This document shows positions 18,823 to 27,265 of a DNA stretch of 64,000 nt, in pieces; position 1 is the stretch's first letter, and each line of letters starts with the position of its first letter. Under the pieces are notes generated by a model. The model searched no databases. It had not been told where the DNA came from and was given only the letters and a program-made list of their open reading frames with translations. The position numbers and the translations under genes are program-made. This stretch comes from Megasphaera sp. AM44-1BH (GTDB lineage Bacteria > Bacillota > Negativicutes > Veillonellales > Megasphaeraceae), in the NCBI RefSeq assembly GCF_003467125.1, contig NZ_QSFA01000003.1, positions 1 through 64,000 on the forward strand, read 5' to 3'.

Positions 18823-19247
18823 TGTTAATTCCAAAACGTGTCAAACATCGTAAACAGTTCCGCGGCCGTTTAAAAGGTAAGGCTCAGCGTGGCAATAAAG
18901 TAGCTCATGGCGATTTCGGTCTTGTAGCTTTGGAACCTGCCTGGATTACCAACCGTCAGATCGAAGCTTCCCGTATTGCTATGACCCGTTACATCAAACG
19001 TGGCGGTAAAGTATGGATTAAAATTTTCCCGGACAAACCGATTACAGCTAAACCGGCTGAAACCCGTATGGGTTCTGGTAAAGGTTCGCCGGAATACTGG
19101 GTAGCCGTTGTAAAACCGGGCCGTGTACTCTTCGAAATGGGTGGCGTTAGTGAAGAAGTCGCTCGCGAAGCTATGCGTCTTGCCGGTCATAAGCTGCCGA
19201 TTAAAACTAAATTTGTTGTTAAAGGTCAGGAATTAGGTGGTGAATAA
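18822..19247 (+). CDS. rplP: 50S ribosomal protein L16
   Basis: Binds near the A-site finger and peptidyl transferase centre. The 141-residue protein starts MLIPKRVKHRKQFRG and contains the conserved MGSGKGSPEYWVAVVKPG. It is translationally coupled to rpsC by the one-base overlap. Confidence 0.98.
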   Translation: MLIPKRVKHRKQFRGRLKGKAQRGNKVAHGDFGLVALEPAWITNRQIEASRIAMTRYIKRGGKVWIKIFPDKPITAKPAETRMGSGKGSPEYWVAVVKPGRVLFEMGGVSEEVAREAMRLAGHKLPIKTKFVVKGQELGGE

Positions 19248-19248
19248 A

Positions 19249-19449
19249 ATGAAGGTTAAAGAAATCCGTGCTCTTAGCGCTGCCGAAATGGATGAAAAGG
19301 TGGTTAGCCTGAAAGAAGAATTGTTTAACCTCCGTTTTCAACATGCGACCGGCCAATTAGAAAATCCCATGCGCATCCGTGAAGTAAAGAAAACTATCGC
19401 TCGCATCAAAACGGTACAGCGCGAAGCAGAATTGAAAGCACAGGCGTAA
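19249..19449 (+). CDS. rpmC: 50S ribosomal protein L29
   Basis: Small two-helix protein near the tunnel exit, 66 residues. An in-frame GTG at 19237 lies within the end of rplP and is part of the Shine-Dalgarno region (AGGTGGTG). The ATG at 19249, one base after the rplP stop, gives the canonical MKVKEIRALS start and is preferred. Confidence 0.95.
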   Translation: MKVKEIRALSAAEMDEKVVSLKEELFNLRFQHATGQLENPMRIREVKKTIARIKTVQREAELKAQA

Positions 19450-19491
19450 GTCACACAGGATTGGAAAATCTAAAAGGAGGTCACAGCTCAG

Positions 19492-19746
19492 ATGGAAAGA
19501 AATGAACGCAAAATCCGCGTAGGCAAAGTAGTCAGCAACAAAATGGATAAGACTGTAGTTGTTGCAGTAGAATATAAAGAACAGCATGAACTCTACAAAA
19601 AGCCGCTCGTCAGCACTGTAAAGTTCAAAGCTCATGACGAAAATAACGAATGCGGCGTCGGTGATATCGTACGCATCGAAGAAACCCGCCCCCTGTCCAA
19701 GCAGAAACATTGGCGAGTAGTCACCATCGTTGAAAAAGCGAAGTAA
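19492..19746 (+). CDS. rpsQ: 30S ribosomal protein S17
   Basis: OB-fold 16S rRNA-binding protein of the 30S body. It is 84 residues with the typical segments VGKVVSNKMDKTVVVAVE and DIVRIEETRPLSKQKHWRVV. The ATG follows AAAGGAGG at 11 nt spacing. Confidence 0.98.
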   Translation: MERNERKIRVGKVVSNKMDKTVVVAVEYKEQHELYKKPLVSTVKFKAHDENNECGVGDIVRIEETRPLSKQKHWRVVTIVEKAK

Positions 19747-19771
19747 GATCGATTAATTAGGAGGTCAAGCC

Positions 19772-20140
19772 ATGATTCAGCAAGAAACTGTGTTGAATGT
19801 TGCCGATAACACGGGTGCGAAGAAAGTACTCTGCATCCAGGTCATGGGTGGTTCGTACAGAAAATATGGTAACATCGGTGATATTATCACCTGCACTGTT
19901 AAAGATGCAACACCCGGCGGCGTTGTCAAGAAAGGCGACGTTGTAAAAGCTGTTATCGTTCGTTCTAAAAAAGGATTGCGCCGTGCTGATGGTTCCTACA
20001 TCCGTTTCGATGAAAATGCAGCCGTCGTAATCAATAATGATAAGAGCCCGAAAGGCACTCGTATTTTTGGGCCCGTTGCCAGAGAACTGCGTGAAAAAGA
20101 TTTCATGAAGATCATCTCCCTGGCTCCGGAAGTATTATAA
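19772..20140 (+). CDS. rplN: 50S ribosomal protein L14
   Basis: Located at the subunit interface, where it binds 16S helix 44 (bridge B8). It is 122 residues, starting MIQQETVLNVADNTGAK with the L14 signature GDVVKAVIVRSKKG. The ATG is preceded by TAGGAGG. First gene of the classical spc segment, here continuous with the S10 segment. Confidence 0.99.
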   Translation: MIQQETVLNVADNTGAKKVLCIQVMGGSYRKYGNIGDIITCTVKDATPGGVVKKGDVVKAVIVRSKKGLRRADGSYIRFDENAAVVINNDKSPKGTRIFGPVARELREKDFMKIISLAPEVL

Positions 20141-20156
20141 GGAGGAGGTGTTCTCA

Positions 20157-20474
20157 ATGGGTAAAATGCATATCAAAACCGGTGACAGCGTTATCGTCAT
20201 CGCCGGCAAAGAAAAAGGCAAAAAAGGCAAAGTCATCGCTTGCTATCCGAAAAAGGACCGCGTAGTCGTTGAAGGCCTTAATAAAGTAAAACGTCACACA
20301 AAACCGACACAGAACAATCCTCAAGGCGGCATTATCGAAAAAGAAGCAGCACTGCATGTTTCTAACGTAATGCTCGTAGATCCTGAAAGCGGCAAGCCGA
20401 CTCGTGTAAAAATGGTACAGCAGGCTGATGGTACAAAAGTACGCACGGCTGTCAAGAGCGGCAAAGCTATCTAA
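20157..20474 (+). CDS. rplX: 50S ribosomal protein L24
   Basis: Assembly-initiating protein with a KOW motif (KTGDSVIVIAGKEKGKKGKV). An upstream in-frame GTG at 20148 falls inside the Shine-Dalgarno GGAGGAGGTG, so the ATG at 20157 is preferred and gives 105 residues, the family norm. Confidence 0.96.
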   Translation: MGKMHIKTGDSVIVIAGKEKGKKGKVIACYPKKDRVVVEGLNKVKRHTKPTQNNPQGGIIEKEAALHVSNVMLVDPESGKPTRVKMVQQADGTKVRTAVKSGKAI

Positions 20475-20503
20475 CTTAACGTAGAGAAGGGAGGGCCTTG
20501 AGA

Positions 20504-21043
20504 GTGTCCAGATTAAAAGATTTTTACCTTTCGGATGTAGTGAAAGGGTTACAGGAAAAATACAATTATAAAAACGTCATGCAGATTCCAAAGGTGACTA
20601 AGGTCGTCATCAACATGGCTGTTGGTGAAGCCGTTACGAATTCCAAAGCCTTGGATGCTGCTGTAAACGATATGACAATCATTTCTGGCCAGAAACCGTT
20701 GATTACGAAGGCCAAGAAATCTATCGCAGCTTTTAAAATCCGTGAAGGCATGAACCTCGGCTGCAAAGTTACACTTCGCGGCGAACGGATGTATGAATTC
20801 CTCGATAAACTGATGAACCTGACGCTGCCCCGCGTCCGTGACTTCCACGGCGTAAGCGCTACGGGTTTTGATGGCCGTGGCAACTATACTCTGGGTCTGA
20901 AGGAACAGCTCATTTTCCCGGAAATCGAATATGATAAAGTCGATAAAGCCCGCGGCATGGACATCACCATCGTTACGACAGCGGAAACGGACGAAGAAGG
21001 CCGTTATATGCTGAAACTGATGGGCATGCCTTTTGAAAAGTAA
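20504..21043 (+). CDS. rplE: 50S ribosomal protein L5
   Basis: Central protuberance protein that binds 5S rRNA and contacts the P-site tRNA. It is 179 residues. Both TTG 20498 and GTG 20504 are in frame; AAGGGAGGG (20488-20496) is 7 nt from the GTG but almost touches the TTG, so GTG (MSRLKDFYLSDV) is chosen. The motif GNYTLGLKEQLIFPEI is typical. Confidence 0.96.
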   Translation: MSRLKDFYLSDVVKGLQEKYNYKNVMQIPKVTKVVINMAVGEAVTNSKALDAAVNDMTIISGQKPLITKAKKSIAAFKIREGMNLGCKVTLRGERMYEFLDKLMNLTLPRVRDFHGVSATGFDGRGNYTLGLKEQLIFPEIEYDKVDKARGMDITIVTTAETDEEGRYMLKLMGMPFEK

Positions 21044-21061
21044 TAGAGGAGGATAACATAC

Positions 21062-21331
21062 ATGGCAAAGAAATCTATGCTTGAACGTGAAAAGAAACGT
21101 GAAAAAATGGTTGCCAAATACGCTAAGCTCCGTGCTGAACTCAAAGCAAAAGGCGACTATGAAGCACTTTCCCAGTTACCTGCCAATGCTTCTCCGGTTC
21201 GTCTGCACAACCGTTGCAAGGTAACCGGCCGTCCTCACGGTTATATGCGTAAATTCGGCATCAGCCGTATCACATTCCGTGACCTGGCTTACAAAGGTCA
21301 GATTCCTGGCGTCAAAAAAGCCAGCTGGTAA
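21062..21331 (+). CDS. rpsN: 30S ribosomal protein S14, zinc-free long form
   Basis: 30S head protein. The 89-residue product is the longer class that lacks the two CxxC pairs of the 61-residue zinc-binding S14. Only one cysteine remains, in LHNRCKVTGRPHGYMRKFG. Many Bacillota carry the zinc form at this operon position and keep the zinc-free form as a separate, zinc-starvation-induced copy, so finding the zinc-free form here is notable. The ATG follows AGAGGAGG. Confidence 0.95.
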   Translation: MAKKSMLEREKKREKMVAKYAKLRAELKAKGDYEALSQLPANASPVRLHNRCKVTGRPHGYMRKFGISRITFRDLAYKGQIPGVKKASW

Positions 21332-21359
21332 CTCATTATATGGAGGGAGGTTTTAGATT

Positions 21360-21752
21360 ATGGTAATGTCCGATCCGATTGCGGATATGCTCACCAGAAT
21401 CCGTAATGCCAATTCGGCATATCACGAAAAAGTTGAAATGCCCGCTTCCACGATGAAGGCCGCAGTGCTGAACATCCTGAAAGAAGAAGGCTTCGTAAAG
21501 AACTATGAAACCGTTGACGAAGGCAAGACGCTGAAAGTCACATTGAAATATGGTTCTAATAAAGAAAAAGTAATTACCGGCATCAAGAGAATTTCTAAAC
21601 CGGGCCTGCGCGTTTATGCTAGCAAAGAAGAATTACCGCGCGTTCTCGGTGGTTTGGGAATCGCAGTAATTTCCACGTCCCAGGGTGTTATGACTGATAA
21701 AAAAGCTCGTAAACTTGGTCTGGGCGGCGAAGTTATCGCTTACGTCTGGTAA
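21360..21752 (+). CDS. rpsH: 30S ribosomal protein S8
   Basis: Central-domain 16S rRNA-binding protein; in E. coli it represses the spc operon. It is 130 residues, with the N-terminus SDPIADMLTRIRNAN and the signature ISTSQGVMTDKKARKLGLGG. The ATG at 21360 is 9 nt after GGAGGGAGG; ATG 21366 is an alternative. Confidence 0.98.
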   Translation: MVMSDPIADMLTRIRNANSAYHEKVEMPASTMKAAVLNILKEEGFVKNYETVDEGKTLKVTLKYGSNKEKVITGIKRISKPGLRVYASKEELPRVLGGLGIAVISTSQGVMTDKKARKLGLGGEVIAYVW

Positions 21753-21772
21753 ATCGTTTTGGAGGTGTCAAT

Positions 21773-22315
21773 ATGTCCCGAGTAGGTAGAATGCCTATTG
21801 ATATCCCGGCAGGCGTAACAGCAACCCTCGATGGCCAGGTGATTACCGTTAAAGGCCCGAAAGGCGAACTTACCCGTACGCTTCACCCGGATATGAAAGT
21901 AACAGTACAAGACAATGTTATTACTGTCGAACGTCCGAATGACGAAAAAAATAACCGCGCCCTGCACGGCCTTACCCGTGCTCTCATTGCCAATATGGTA
22001 AAAGGCGTAACGGAAGGCTTTAAAAAAGAACTGGAAATCGTTGGTGTTGGTTACAGAGCACAGATGAAAGGCAAGAAACTTGCCCTGACTCTCGGCTTCT
22101 CCCATCCCCTCGAACTCGATGCCCCGGAAGGTATTACGATTGAATGCCCGAGTGCTACGCAGATTGTAATTTCCGGTATCAATAACGAACACGTCGGCGA
22201 ATTTGCTGCCAAGATCCGTGGCTATCGTCTGCCTGAACCGTATAAAGGAAAAGGTATCCGCTATGTTGGTGAACATGTCCGCCGCAAAGCTGGTAAAGCT
22301 GGTACGAAGAAATAA
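21773..22315 (+). CDS. rplF: 50S ribosomal protein L6
   Basis: Two-domain protein near the GTPase-associated centre. The 180-residue sequence begins MSRVGRMPIDIPAGV and ends with the signature PEPYKGKGIRYVGEHVRRK. The ATG is preceded by TTGGAGGTG. It lies 20 nt after rpsH. Confidence 0.99.
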   Translation: MSRVGRMPIDIPAGVTATLDGQVITVKGPKGELTRTLHPDMKVTVQDNVITVERPNDEKNNRALHGLTRALIANMVKGVTEGFKKELEIVGVGYRAQMKGKKLALTLGFSHPLELDAPEGITIECPSATQIVISGINNEHVGEFAAKIRGYRLPEPYKGKGIRYVGEHVRRKAGKAGTKK

Positions 22316-22349
22316 TAACGTCATTTATATATAGAAAGGAGTGAATTCC

Positions 22350-22712
22350 TTGAAAAAGAGTAAGAATGCGATTCGCGTAAAACGTCACTGGCGCTTACGT
22401 AAGAACATCAACGGCACGGCTGAACGTCCGCGTTTGAACGTTTTCCGCAGCCTTTCCAATATTTATGCACAGGTCATTGATGATGTCAACGGTGTAACCC
22501 TGGTTTCCGCCAGCACGCTGGACAAGGAAATCAAAGCTCAGGATGTCAAAGGCGGTAATGCTGAAGCAGCTAAACTGGTTGGCAAACTTGTTGCTGAACG
22601 AGCTATCGAAAAAGGCATCACGACAGTAGTATTTGACCGTGGCGGTTATATTTATCATGGCCGTGTAGCAGCACTGGCTGCAGCAGCTCGTGAAGCTGGC
22701 TTGAAATTCTAG
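22350..22712 (+). CDS. rplR: 50S ribosomal protein L18
   Basis: Binds 5S rRNA together with L5. TTG at 22350 is 9 nt after AAAGGA (22335-22340) and gives a 120-residue protein starting MKKSKNAIRVKRHWR; the in-frame GTG at 22341 overlaps that site. The segment RPRLNVFRSLSNIYAQVID is typical. Confidence 0.95.
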   Translation: MKKSKNAIRVKRHWRLRKNINGTAERPRLNVFRSLSNIYAQVIDDVNGVTLVSASTLDKEIKAQDVKGGNAEAAKLVGKLVAERAIEKGITTVVFDRGGYIYHGRVAALAAAAREAGLKF

Positions 22713-22730
22713 TCAAGGAGGAAATAACAC

Positions 22731-23231
22731 ATGGCAAAAGTTGACCATGCAGGTCTCGAATTACAGGAAAATGTCGTTTTCATCAACCGTGTTGCCAAAG
22801 TAGTAAAAGGCGGCCGTCGTTTTTCCTTCAGTGCCCTCGTTGTTGTCGGTGACGGCAATGGCCGTGTAGGTGCAGGCTTAGGTAAAGCTGGCGAAGTTCC
22901 TGAAGCTATCCGCAAAGGTGTTGAAGACGCCAAAAAGCATATCATCTCCGTTCCTTTGAAAAACGGTTCTATTCCTCACCAGATCACAGGTATCTTTGGT
23001 GCTGGCAAAGTTCTTTTGAAACCGGCTGCTGAAGGTACTGGCGTTATCGCCGGCGGCCCGGTCCGTTCCGTATTGGAACTGGCTGGTGTACGTAACATTC
23101 TGACGAAATCCCTGGGTTCTTCCAACCCGAACAACATGGTTCAGGCTACGCTTACTGGCCTTTCCCAGTTGAAAGACGTCAGCAAAGTTGCTGAACTCCG
23201 CGGCAAAACAGTAGAAGAAATTTACGGCTGA
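22731..23231 (+). CDS. rpsE: 30S ribosomal protein S5
   Basis: Decoding-fidelity protein at the mRNA entry site; 166 residues. It has the S5 N-terminal dsRBD-like fold with VNRVAKVVKGGRR-type residues (positions 17-30) and the C-terminal region ILTKSLGSSNPNNMVQAT. The ATG follows AAGGAGG. Confidence 0.98.
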   Translation: MAKVDHAGLELQENVVFINRVAKVVKGGRRFSFSALVVVGDGNGRVGAGLGKAGEVPEAIRKGVEDAKKHIISVPLKNGSIPHQITGIFGAGKVLLKPAAEGTGVIAGGPVRSVLELAGVRNILTKSLGSSNPNNMVQATLTGLSQLKDVSKVAELRGKTVEEIYG

Positions 23232-23248
23232 TAAGGAGGATATACGTA

Positions 23249-23428
23249 ATGTCTCAAGTAAAAGTTACCCTTGTAAAGAGCGTTGCCAGCCGTCCTGCCG
23301 ATCAGCGCGCAACGGTTGTCGCTCTGGGTCTCCACAAGACGAATTCCAGTGTTATCAAAGAAGCTACTCCGCAGATCAAAGGAATGCTTCATAAAGTTGA
23401 ACACTTAGTTAAAGTAGAAGAAATCTAA
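23249..23428 (+). CDS. rpmD: 50S ribosomal protein L30
   Basis: Small protein of 59 residues, too short for many ORF callers. It begins MSQVKVTLVKSVASRPADQR and contains LGLHKTNSSVIKEATPQIKG, the typical L30 core. The ATG follows AAGGAGG at 8 nt, 17 nt after rpsE. The rpsE-rpmD-rplO order is the classical one. Confidence 0.96.
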   Translation: MSQVKVTLVKSVASRPADQRATVVALGLHKTNSSVIKEATPQIKGMLHKVEHLVKVEEI

Positions 23429-23449
23429 TATAAAAGGAGGTGCGCTTCA

Positions 23450-23914
23450 TTGAAACTTCATGAAATGAAAATTGTTCCCGGCTCCAAGAAAAAACATTTC
23501 CGCGTAGGCCGCGGTACGGGTTCCGGTAACGGAACGACAGCCGGCAGAGGTAATAAAGGTCAGAATTCCCGTAGTGGCGGTGGTACACGTCCTGGCTTCG
23601 AAGGTGGCCAGATGCCGCTGTATCGTCTGCTCCCGAAACGTGGATTTAAAAATATCTGGGCTAAAAACTATGCAGAAGTAAACGTTTCTACGCTCAATCG
23701 TTTTGAAGATGGTGCTACCGTAGATCCGGTTGCTCTCGTAGAAGCCGGTATCGTCAAGAATGTACGCGATGGTATCCGTATCCTCGGCAATGGCGAATTG
23801 GAAAAGAAGCTCACTGTCGTAGCTCAGGGCTTTACAAAATCTGCTAAAGCGAAGATTGAAGCAGCAGGCGGCAAGGCGGTTGTACCGGGTGAAGAACCGG
23901 TAGCAGAACAGTAG
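23450..23914 (+). CDS. rplO: 50S ribosomal protein L15
   Basis: Late-assembly protein of the large subunit. The 154-residue protein starts with TTG, 9 nt after AAAGGAGG, giving MKLHEMKIVPGSKKK. The glycine-rich N-terminal extension GNGTTAGRGNKGQNSRSGGG is diagnostic. It precedes secY by 9 nt. Confidence 0.97.
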   Translation: MKLHEMKIVPGSKKKHFRVGRGTGSGNGTTAGRGNKGQNSRSGGGTRPGFEGGQMPLYRLLPKRGFKNIWAKNYAEVNVSTLNRFEDGATVDPVALVEAGIVKNVRDGIRILGNGELEKKLTVVAQGFTKSAKAKIEAAGGKAVVPGEEPVAEQ

Positions 23915-23923
23915 GGGTGATTT

Positions 23924-25189
23924 GTGGTGTTAGAAAACATCCAAAATGTACTGAATGTTCCCGAATTCCGGAAGCGCGCAGTCTTCACTCTGATCATGTT
24001 CATCATCTTCCGCCTTGGTGTACATATCCCTGTTCCCGGTGTGGATGCATCGGTCATTGAAAATCTGTTTTCCAGTGGTAACCTGTTCGGGCTCCTCGAT
24101 TTATTCTCTGGTGGTGCCCTGAGCAAGTTTTCCGTACTGGCAATGAGCATCACACCGTACATCAATGCATCTATCATCATGCAGCTTCTTACGTCAGTGG
24201 TACCGACCTTTGAGCAATGGGCAAAGGACAATCAGGATGGCCGTGATAAAATCCAGAAAGTAACTCGCTGGGGCACGGTTGTCCTCGGTTTCATCCAGGC
24301 TTTTGCCATGAGTTATGCTTTAAAGGTCAACAATGCGCTGATAGATAACAGCTGGGCCATGGTTCTCATGGTTTCCATCATCTTGACTGCCGGAACGTGC
24401 TTCCTCATGTGGCTTGGCGATCAGATTACGGCCGGTGGTATTGGCAATGGGATCTCTCTTATCATCTTTGCCGGTATCGTTGCCCGCTTCCCTGATGGAG
24501 TGATGACGATTTACAAATACGTACAGGCCGGTACGATTAATATTTTCCAGGCTCTGCTCTTTGCCATCATTGCACTTCTGATGATTGTTGTTGTCATCGA
24601 AGTAACGCAGGGGCAGCGTCGCGTATCTGTCCAGTATGCCAAACGTGTTGTTGGCCGTAAGATGTATGGCGGTCACACAACACATATTCCTTTGAAAGTG
24701 AATCAGGCAGGCGTTATTCCGATCATCTTTGCTTCTTCTGTATTGATGTTCCCTATTACGATTGCCCAGTTCGTGCAGAATGATACGGTACAGTGGATTG
24801 CCAGCTTCTTTGCCTGGGGTACACTGACCAATACTATCATGTATGCACTGCTGATCATGTTCTTCACATATTTCTACACTGCCATTACGCTGAATATTCC
24901 CCAGCTCACGGAAAATATGCAGAAATACGGCGGCTTTATCCCGGGCATCCGTCCTGGTCAGCCGACGGCACTGTATATCGACCGCATCATGACGAGAATT
25001 ACTCTCGCCGGTGCGTTCTTCCTGGCTTTTGTGGCTATCCTGCCTAACTTTATCGGCTGGGTAACGGGTATCCAGGGGGTATACTTTGGCGGTACGGCAC
25101 TTCTTATCGTCGTCGGTGTTGCTATCGATACGATGAAGCAGGCTGAATCCTTAGTTCTCAACAGACAGTACCAGGGGTTCATGAAATAA
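23924..25189 (+). CDS. secY: Protein translocase subunit SecY
   Basis: Central channel of the Sec translocon in the inner membrane. The 421-residue protein starts with GTG after AGGGGTGA and contains about ten hydrophobic segments. Conserved features include the plug/TM2 region ALSKFSVLAMSITPYINASI and the cytoplasmic loop YAKRVVGRKMYGGHTTHIPL. It lies in the spc part of the operon before adk, the usual Bacillota arrangement. Confidence 0.99.
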   Translation: MVLENIQNVLNVPEFRKRAVFTLIMFIIFRLGVHIPVPGVDASVIENLFSSGNLFGLLDLFSGGALSKFSVLAMSITPYINASIIMQLLTSVVPTFEQWAKDNQDGRDKIQKVTRWGTVVLGFIQAFAMSYALKVNNALIDNSWAMVLMVSIILTAGTCFLMWLGDQITAGGIGNGISLIIFAGIVARFPDGVMTIYKYVQAGTINIFQALLFAIIALLMIVVVIEVTQGQRRVSVQYAKRVVGRKMYGGHTTHIPLKVNQAGVIPIIFASSVLMFPITIAQFVQNDTVQWIASFFAWGTLTNTIMYALLIMFFTYFYTAITLNIPQLTENMQKYGGFIPGIRPGQPTALYIDRIMTRITLAGAFFLAFVAILPNFIGWVTGIQGVYFGGTALLIVVGVAIDTMKQAESLVLNRQYQGFMK

Positions 25190-25202
25190 GGAGGTAGTTT
25201 GA

Positions 25203-25853
25203 ATGTATATTCTGTTAATGGGCCCTCCCGGGGCCGGCAAAGGCACACAGGCCGAACGCCTGATTGACAAGTATGGTATTCCTCAGATCTCCACGGGCGA
25301 CATGTTCCGTGCAGCTGTAAAGGAACAGACTCCTCTCGGCTTGGAAGCAAAGAAGTACATGGATAACGGACAGCTCGTTCCCGATGCTGTTACAGTAGGC
25401 ATCGTCAAAGAACGTCTTGCCAAGGATGACTGCAAGAAAGGCTTTATTCTCGACGGATTCCCCCGTACAACCAGTCAGGCTGTCTCCCTCGATGCGATTC
25501 TCCGCGATCTGGGAATCAAGCTTGATGGTGTCATTAATATTGCCGTTCCCGATGAAGAACTCATCAAACGGACGACGGGCCGTCAGATCTGCCGTAAATG
25601 TGGTGCAACCTATCATATTGTATTCGAACCTTCCAAAGTGAAGAATGTTTGCGATAAATGTGGTGGCGAATTATATCAGCGCGATGACGACAAAGTCGAA
25701 ACAGTTAAAAAACGCCTCAGCGTCTATGCTGCCCAGACGAAACCGCTCATCGATTACTATAAAAATTCCAATCTCTACATCGAAGTAGATGGAAAACAGA
25801 GCATGGAAGATGTATTCCGCGATATTGTAGCCAGCCTTGAAAAGAGTAAATAA
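25203..25853 (+). CDS. adk: Adenylate kinase, zinc-lid form
   Basis: Interconverts AMP plus ATP and two ADP. The P-loop GPPGAGKGT is at residues 7-15. The LID domain carries four cysteines, C130-x2-C133 and C150-x2-C153, which form the structural zinc site of Gram-positive-type enzymes. The length, 216 residues, is normal. It follows secY by 13 nt and precedes map by 2 nt. Confidence 0.98.
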   Translation: MYILLMGPPGAGKGTQAERLIDKYGIPQISTGDMFRAAVKEQTPLGLEAKKYMDNGQLVPDAVTVGIVKERLAKDDCKKGFILDGFPRTTSQAVSLDAILRDLGIKLDGVINIAVPDEELIKRTTGRQICRKCGATYHIVFEPSKVKNVCDKCGGELYQRDDDKVETVKKRLSVYAAQTKPLIDYYKNSNLYIEVDGKQSMEDVFRDIVASLEKSK

Positions 25854-25855
25854 GA

Positions 25856-26611
25856 ATGATTATATTAAAATCGAAAAGGGAAATTGAGTATATTCGTGAA
25901 GCAGGCCGGATTACCGCCGATGCGCTGGAATTGATGCGAGAACTGGCAAAACCGGGTGTGACTACGGGTGAACTTGACCAGCGCTGTGAAGAATACATTC
26001 GCAGTCAGGGGGCCTTCCCGAGCTGCAAAGGCTATTATGGATTCCCGGCTACTATCTGTGCCAGCGTGAATGAAGAAGTCGTTCATGGGATTCCCGGCCA
26101 CCGCAAGCTTAAAGATGGCGACATAATCAGTATCGATTTGGTAGTAAACAAAAACGGGTATCATGGTGACTCGACGGTTACATTACCTATTGGCCATGTG
26201 GACCCGAAAACACTTCAGCTCTTGAAGGTGACAAAAGAATGCCTGTATAAAGGCATCGAACAGGCTGTAGCTGGCAACCATCTCGGTGATATTGGTCACG
26301 CCGTTCAGGCCTACGCTGAATCCTTTGGATACGGCGTCGTCCGGGACTATGTCGGACATGGTATCGGATCGGATATGCATGAAGATCCGGAAGTGCCAAA
26401 TTATGGTCTGGCCGGGCACGGAGAACTGCTCGAACCGGGTATGGTACTGGCTATTGAACCGATGATCTGTATGGGTACAGAAAAGACGCACCAGCTCAAG
26501 AATGGCTGGACCGTCGTAACCCGTGACAGCAAACCGGCAGCTCATTTTGAACACACCGTTGCTATCACGGAAAATGGCCCCGATATTCTTACACTTCCGT
26601 CACATGGATAA
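25856..26611 (+). CDS. map: Methionine aminopeptidase, type I
   Basis: Removes the initiator methionine from nascent proteins. The 251-residue protein has the pita-bread fold with metal ligands in DGDIISIDLVVNKNGYHGDST, in GHGIGSDMHEDPEVPNYG and in the final AIEPM segment. The gene is directly downstream of adk, and its last 8 bases overlap the start of the next gene, the KOW-domain protein. Confidence 0.98.
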   Translation: MIILKSKREIEYIREAGRITADALELMRELAKPGVTTGELDQRCEEYIRSQGAFPSCKGYYGFPATICASVNEEVVHGIPGHRKLKDGDIISIDLVVNKNGYHGDSTVTLPIGHVDPKTLQLLKVTKECLYKGIEQAVAGNHLGDIGHAVQAYAESFGYGVVRDYVGHGIGSDMHEDPEVPNYGLAGHGELLEPGMVLAIEPMICMGTEKTHQLKNGWTVVTRDSKPAAHFEHTVAITENGPDILTLPSHG

Positions 26612-26894
26612 GCCGCTGATTCCTGCCGGTACGGTTGTACTCAGCCTTGCCGGAAAAGATAAGGGCGCTGTGTATGTAGTCACGGGCAGTCTTACTGCTC
26701 CCTACGTATGGATTGCAGACGGTCGTAAGTATCATGTGGAGAAGCCGAAGAAAAAGAATTACCGGCATCTTCAGGTTTTAGGAACGAGCGTATCCGGTAT
26801 GGACGCTGGTTCCGTACGAATCAGCAACGAATGGATACGGTCCGTCCTGAAACGGGCCGGTGTTGAATCTACCAGGGAGGTAACACATGTCTAA
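26604..26894 (+). CDS. KOW-domain RNA-binding protein (L14e-like)
   Basis: A 96-residue basic protein beginning MDKPLIPAGTVVLSLAGKDKG, a KOW-type motif at about residues 5-35 like that of eukaryotic/archaeal L14e and L27e. The ATG at 26604 overlaps the end of map by 8 bases. The frame stays open upstream to 26523, but those codons lie within map and give no recognisable N-terminus. The stop overlaps the infA start by 8 bases. Many Clostridia have such a gene between map and infA; its ribosomal or RNA role is not established. Confidence 0.85.
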   Translation: MDKPLIPAGTVVLSLAGKDKGAVYVVTGSLTAPYVWIADGRKYHVEKPKKKNYRHLQVLGTSVSGMDAGSVRISNEWIRSVLKRAGVESTREVTHV

Positions 26895-27105
26895 GCAAAA
26901 TGTCATTGAAGTGGAAGGCGTTGTAGTAGAAGCGCTGCCAAATGCCATGTTCAAGGTTAAATTGGAAAATGATCACATCGTGCTGGCCCATGTTTCCGGC
27001 AAAATGCGGATGAATTTCATCCGTATCCTGCCAGGCGACCGGGTTACGATGGAACTGACACCGTATGATCTGAATCGTGGCCGTATTACGTATCGCTTCA
27101 AATAG
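26887..27105 (+). CDS. infA: Translation initiation factor IF-1
   Basis: OB-fold factor that blocks the A site during initiation. The 72-residue sequence (MSKQNVIEVEGVVVEALPN; HVSGKMRMNFIRILPGD) is typical. AGGGAGG overlaps the end of the upstream KOW gene, so the two are translationally coupled. Confidence 0.98.
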   Translation: MSKQNVIEVEGVVVEALPNAMFKVKLENDHIVLAHVSGKMRMNFIRILPGDRVTMELTPYDLNRGRITYRFK

Positions 27106-27129
27106 GCTTGATTACGCAGGAGGTTAATT

Positions 27130-27243
27130 ATGAAAGTAAAACCGTCGGTTAAGAAAATTTGCGAAAAATGCAAAATCATTAAACGCAAAGGCCGTGTTAT
27201 GGTTATTTGCGAAAATCCGAAACATAAACAGAAACAAGGTTAA
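27130..27243 (+). CDS. rpmJ: 50S ribosomal protein L36, zinc form
   Basis: A 37-residue protein that is easy to miss. It begins MKVKPSVKKICEKCKIIKRK and holds the zinc ribbon CEKC...C...H with the C-terminal ENPKHKQKQG. The ATG follows AGGAGG at 9 nt. The infA-rpmJ-rpsM-rpsK order is standard. L36 here keeps its zinc ligands, unlike S14 in the same operon. Confidence 0.96.
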   Translation: MKVKPSVKKICEKCKIIKRKGRVMVICENPKHKQKQG

Positions 27244-27265
27244 TATTCAGGAGGTGAATGAATAG

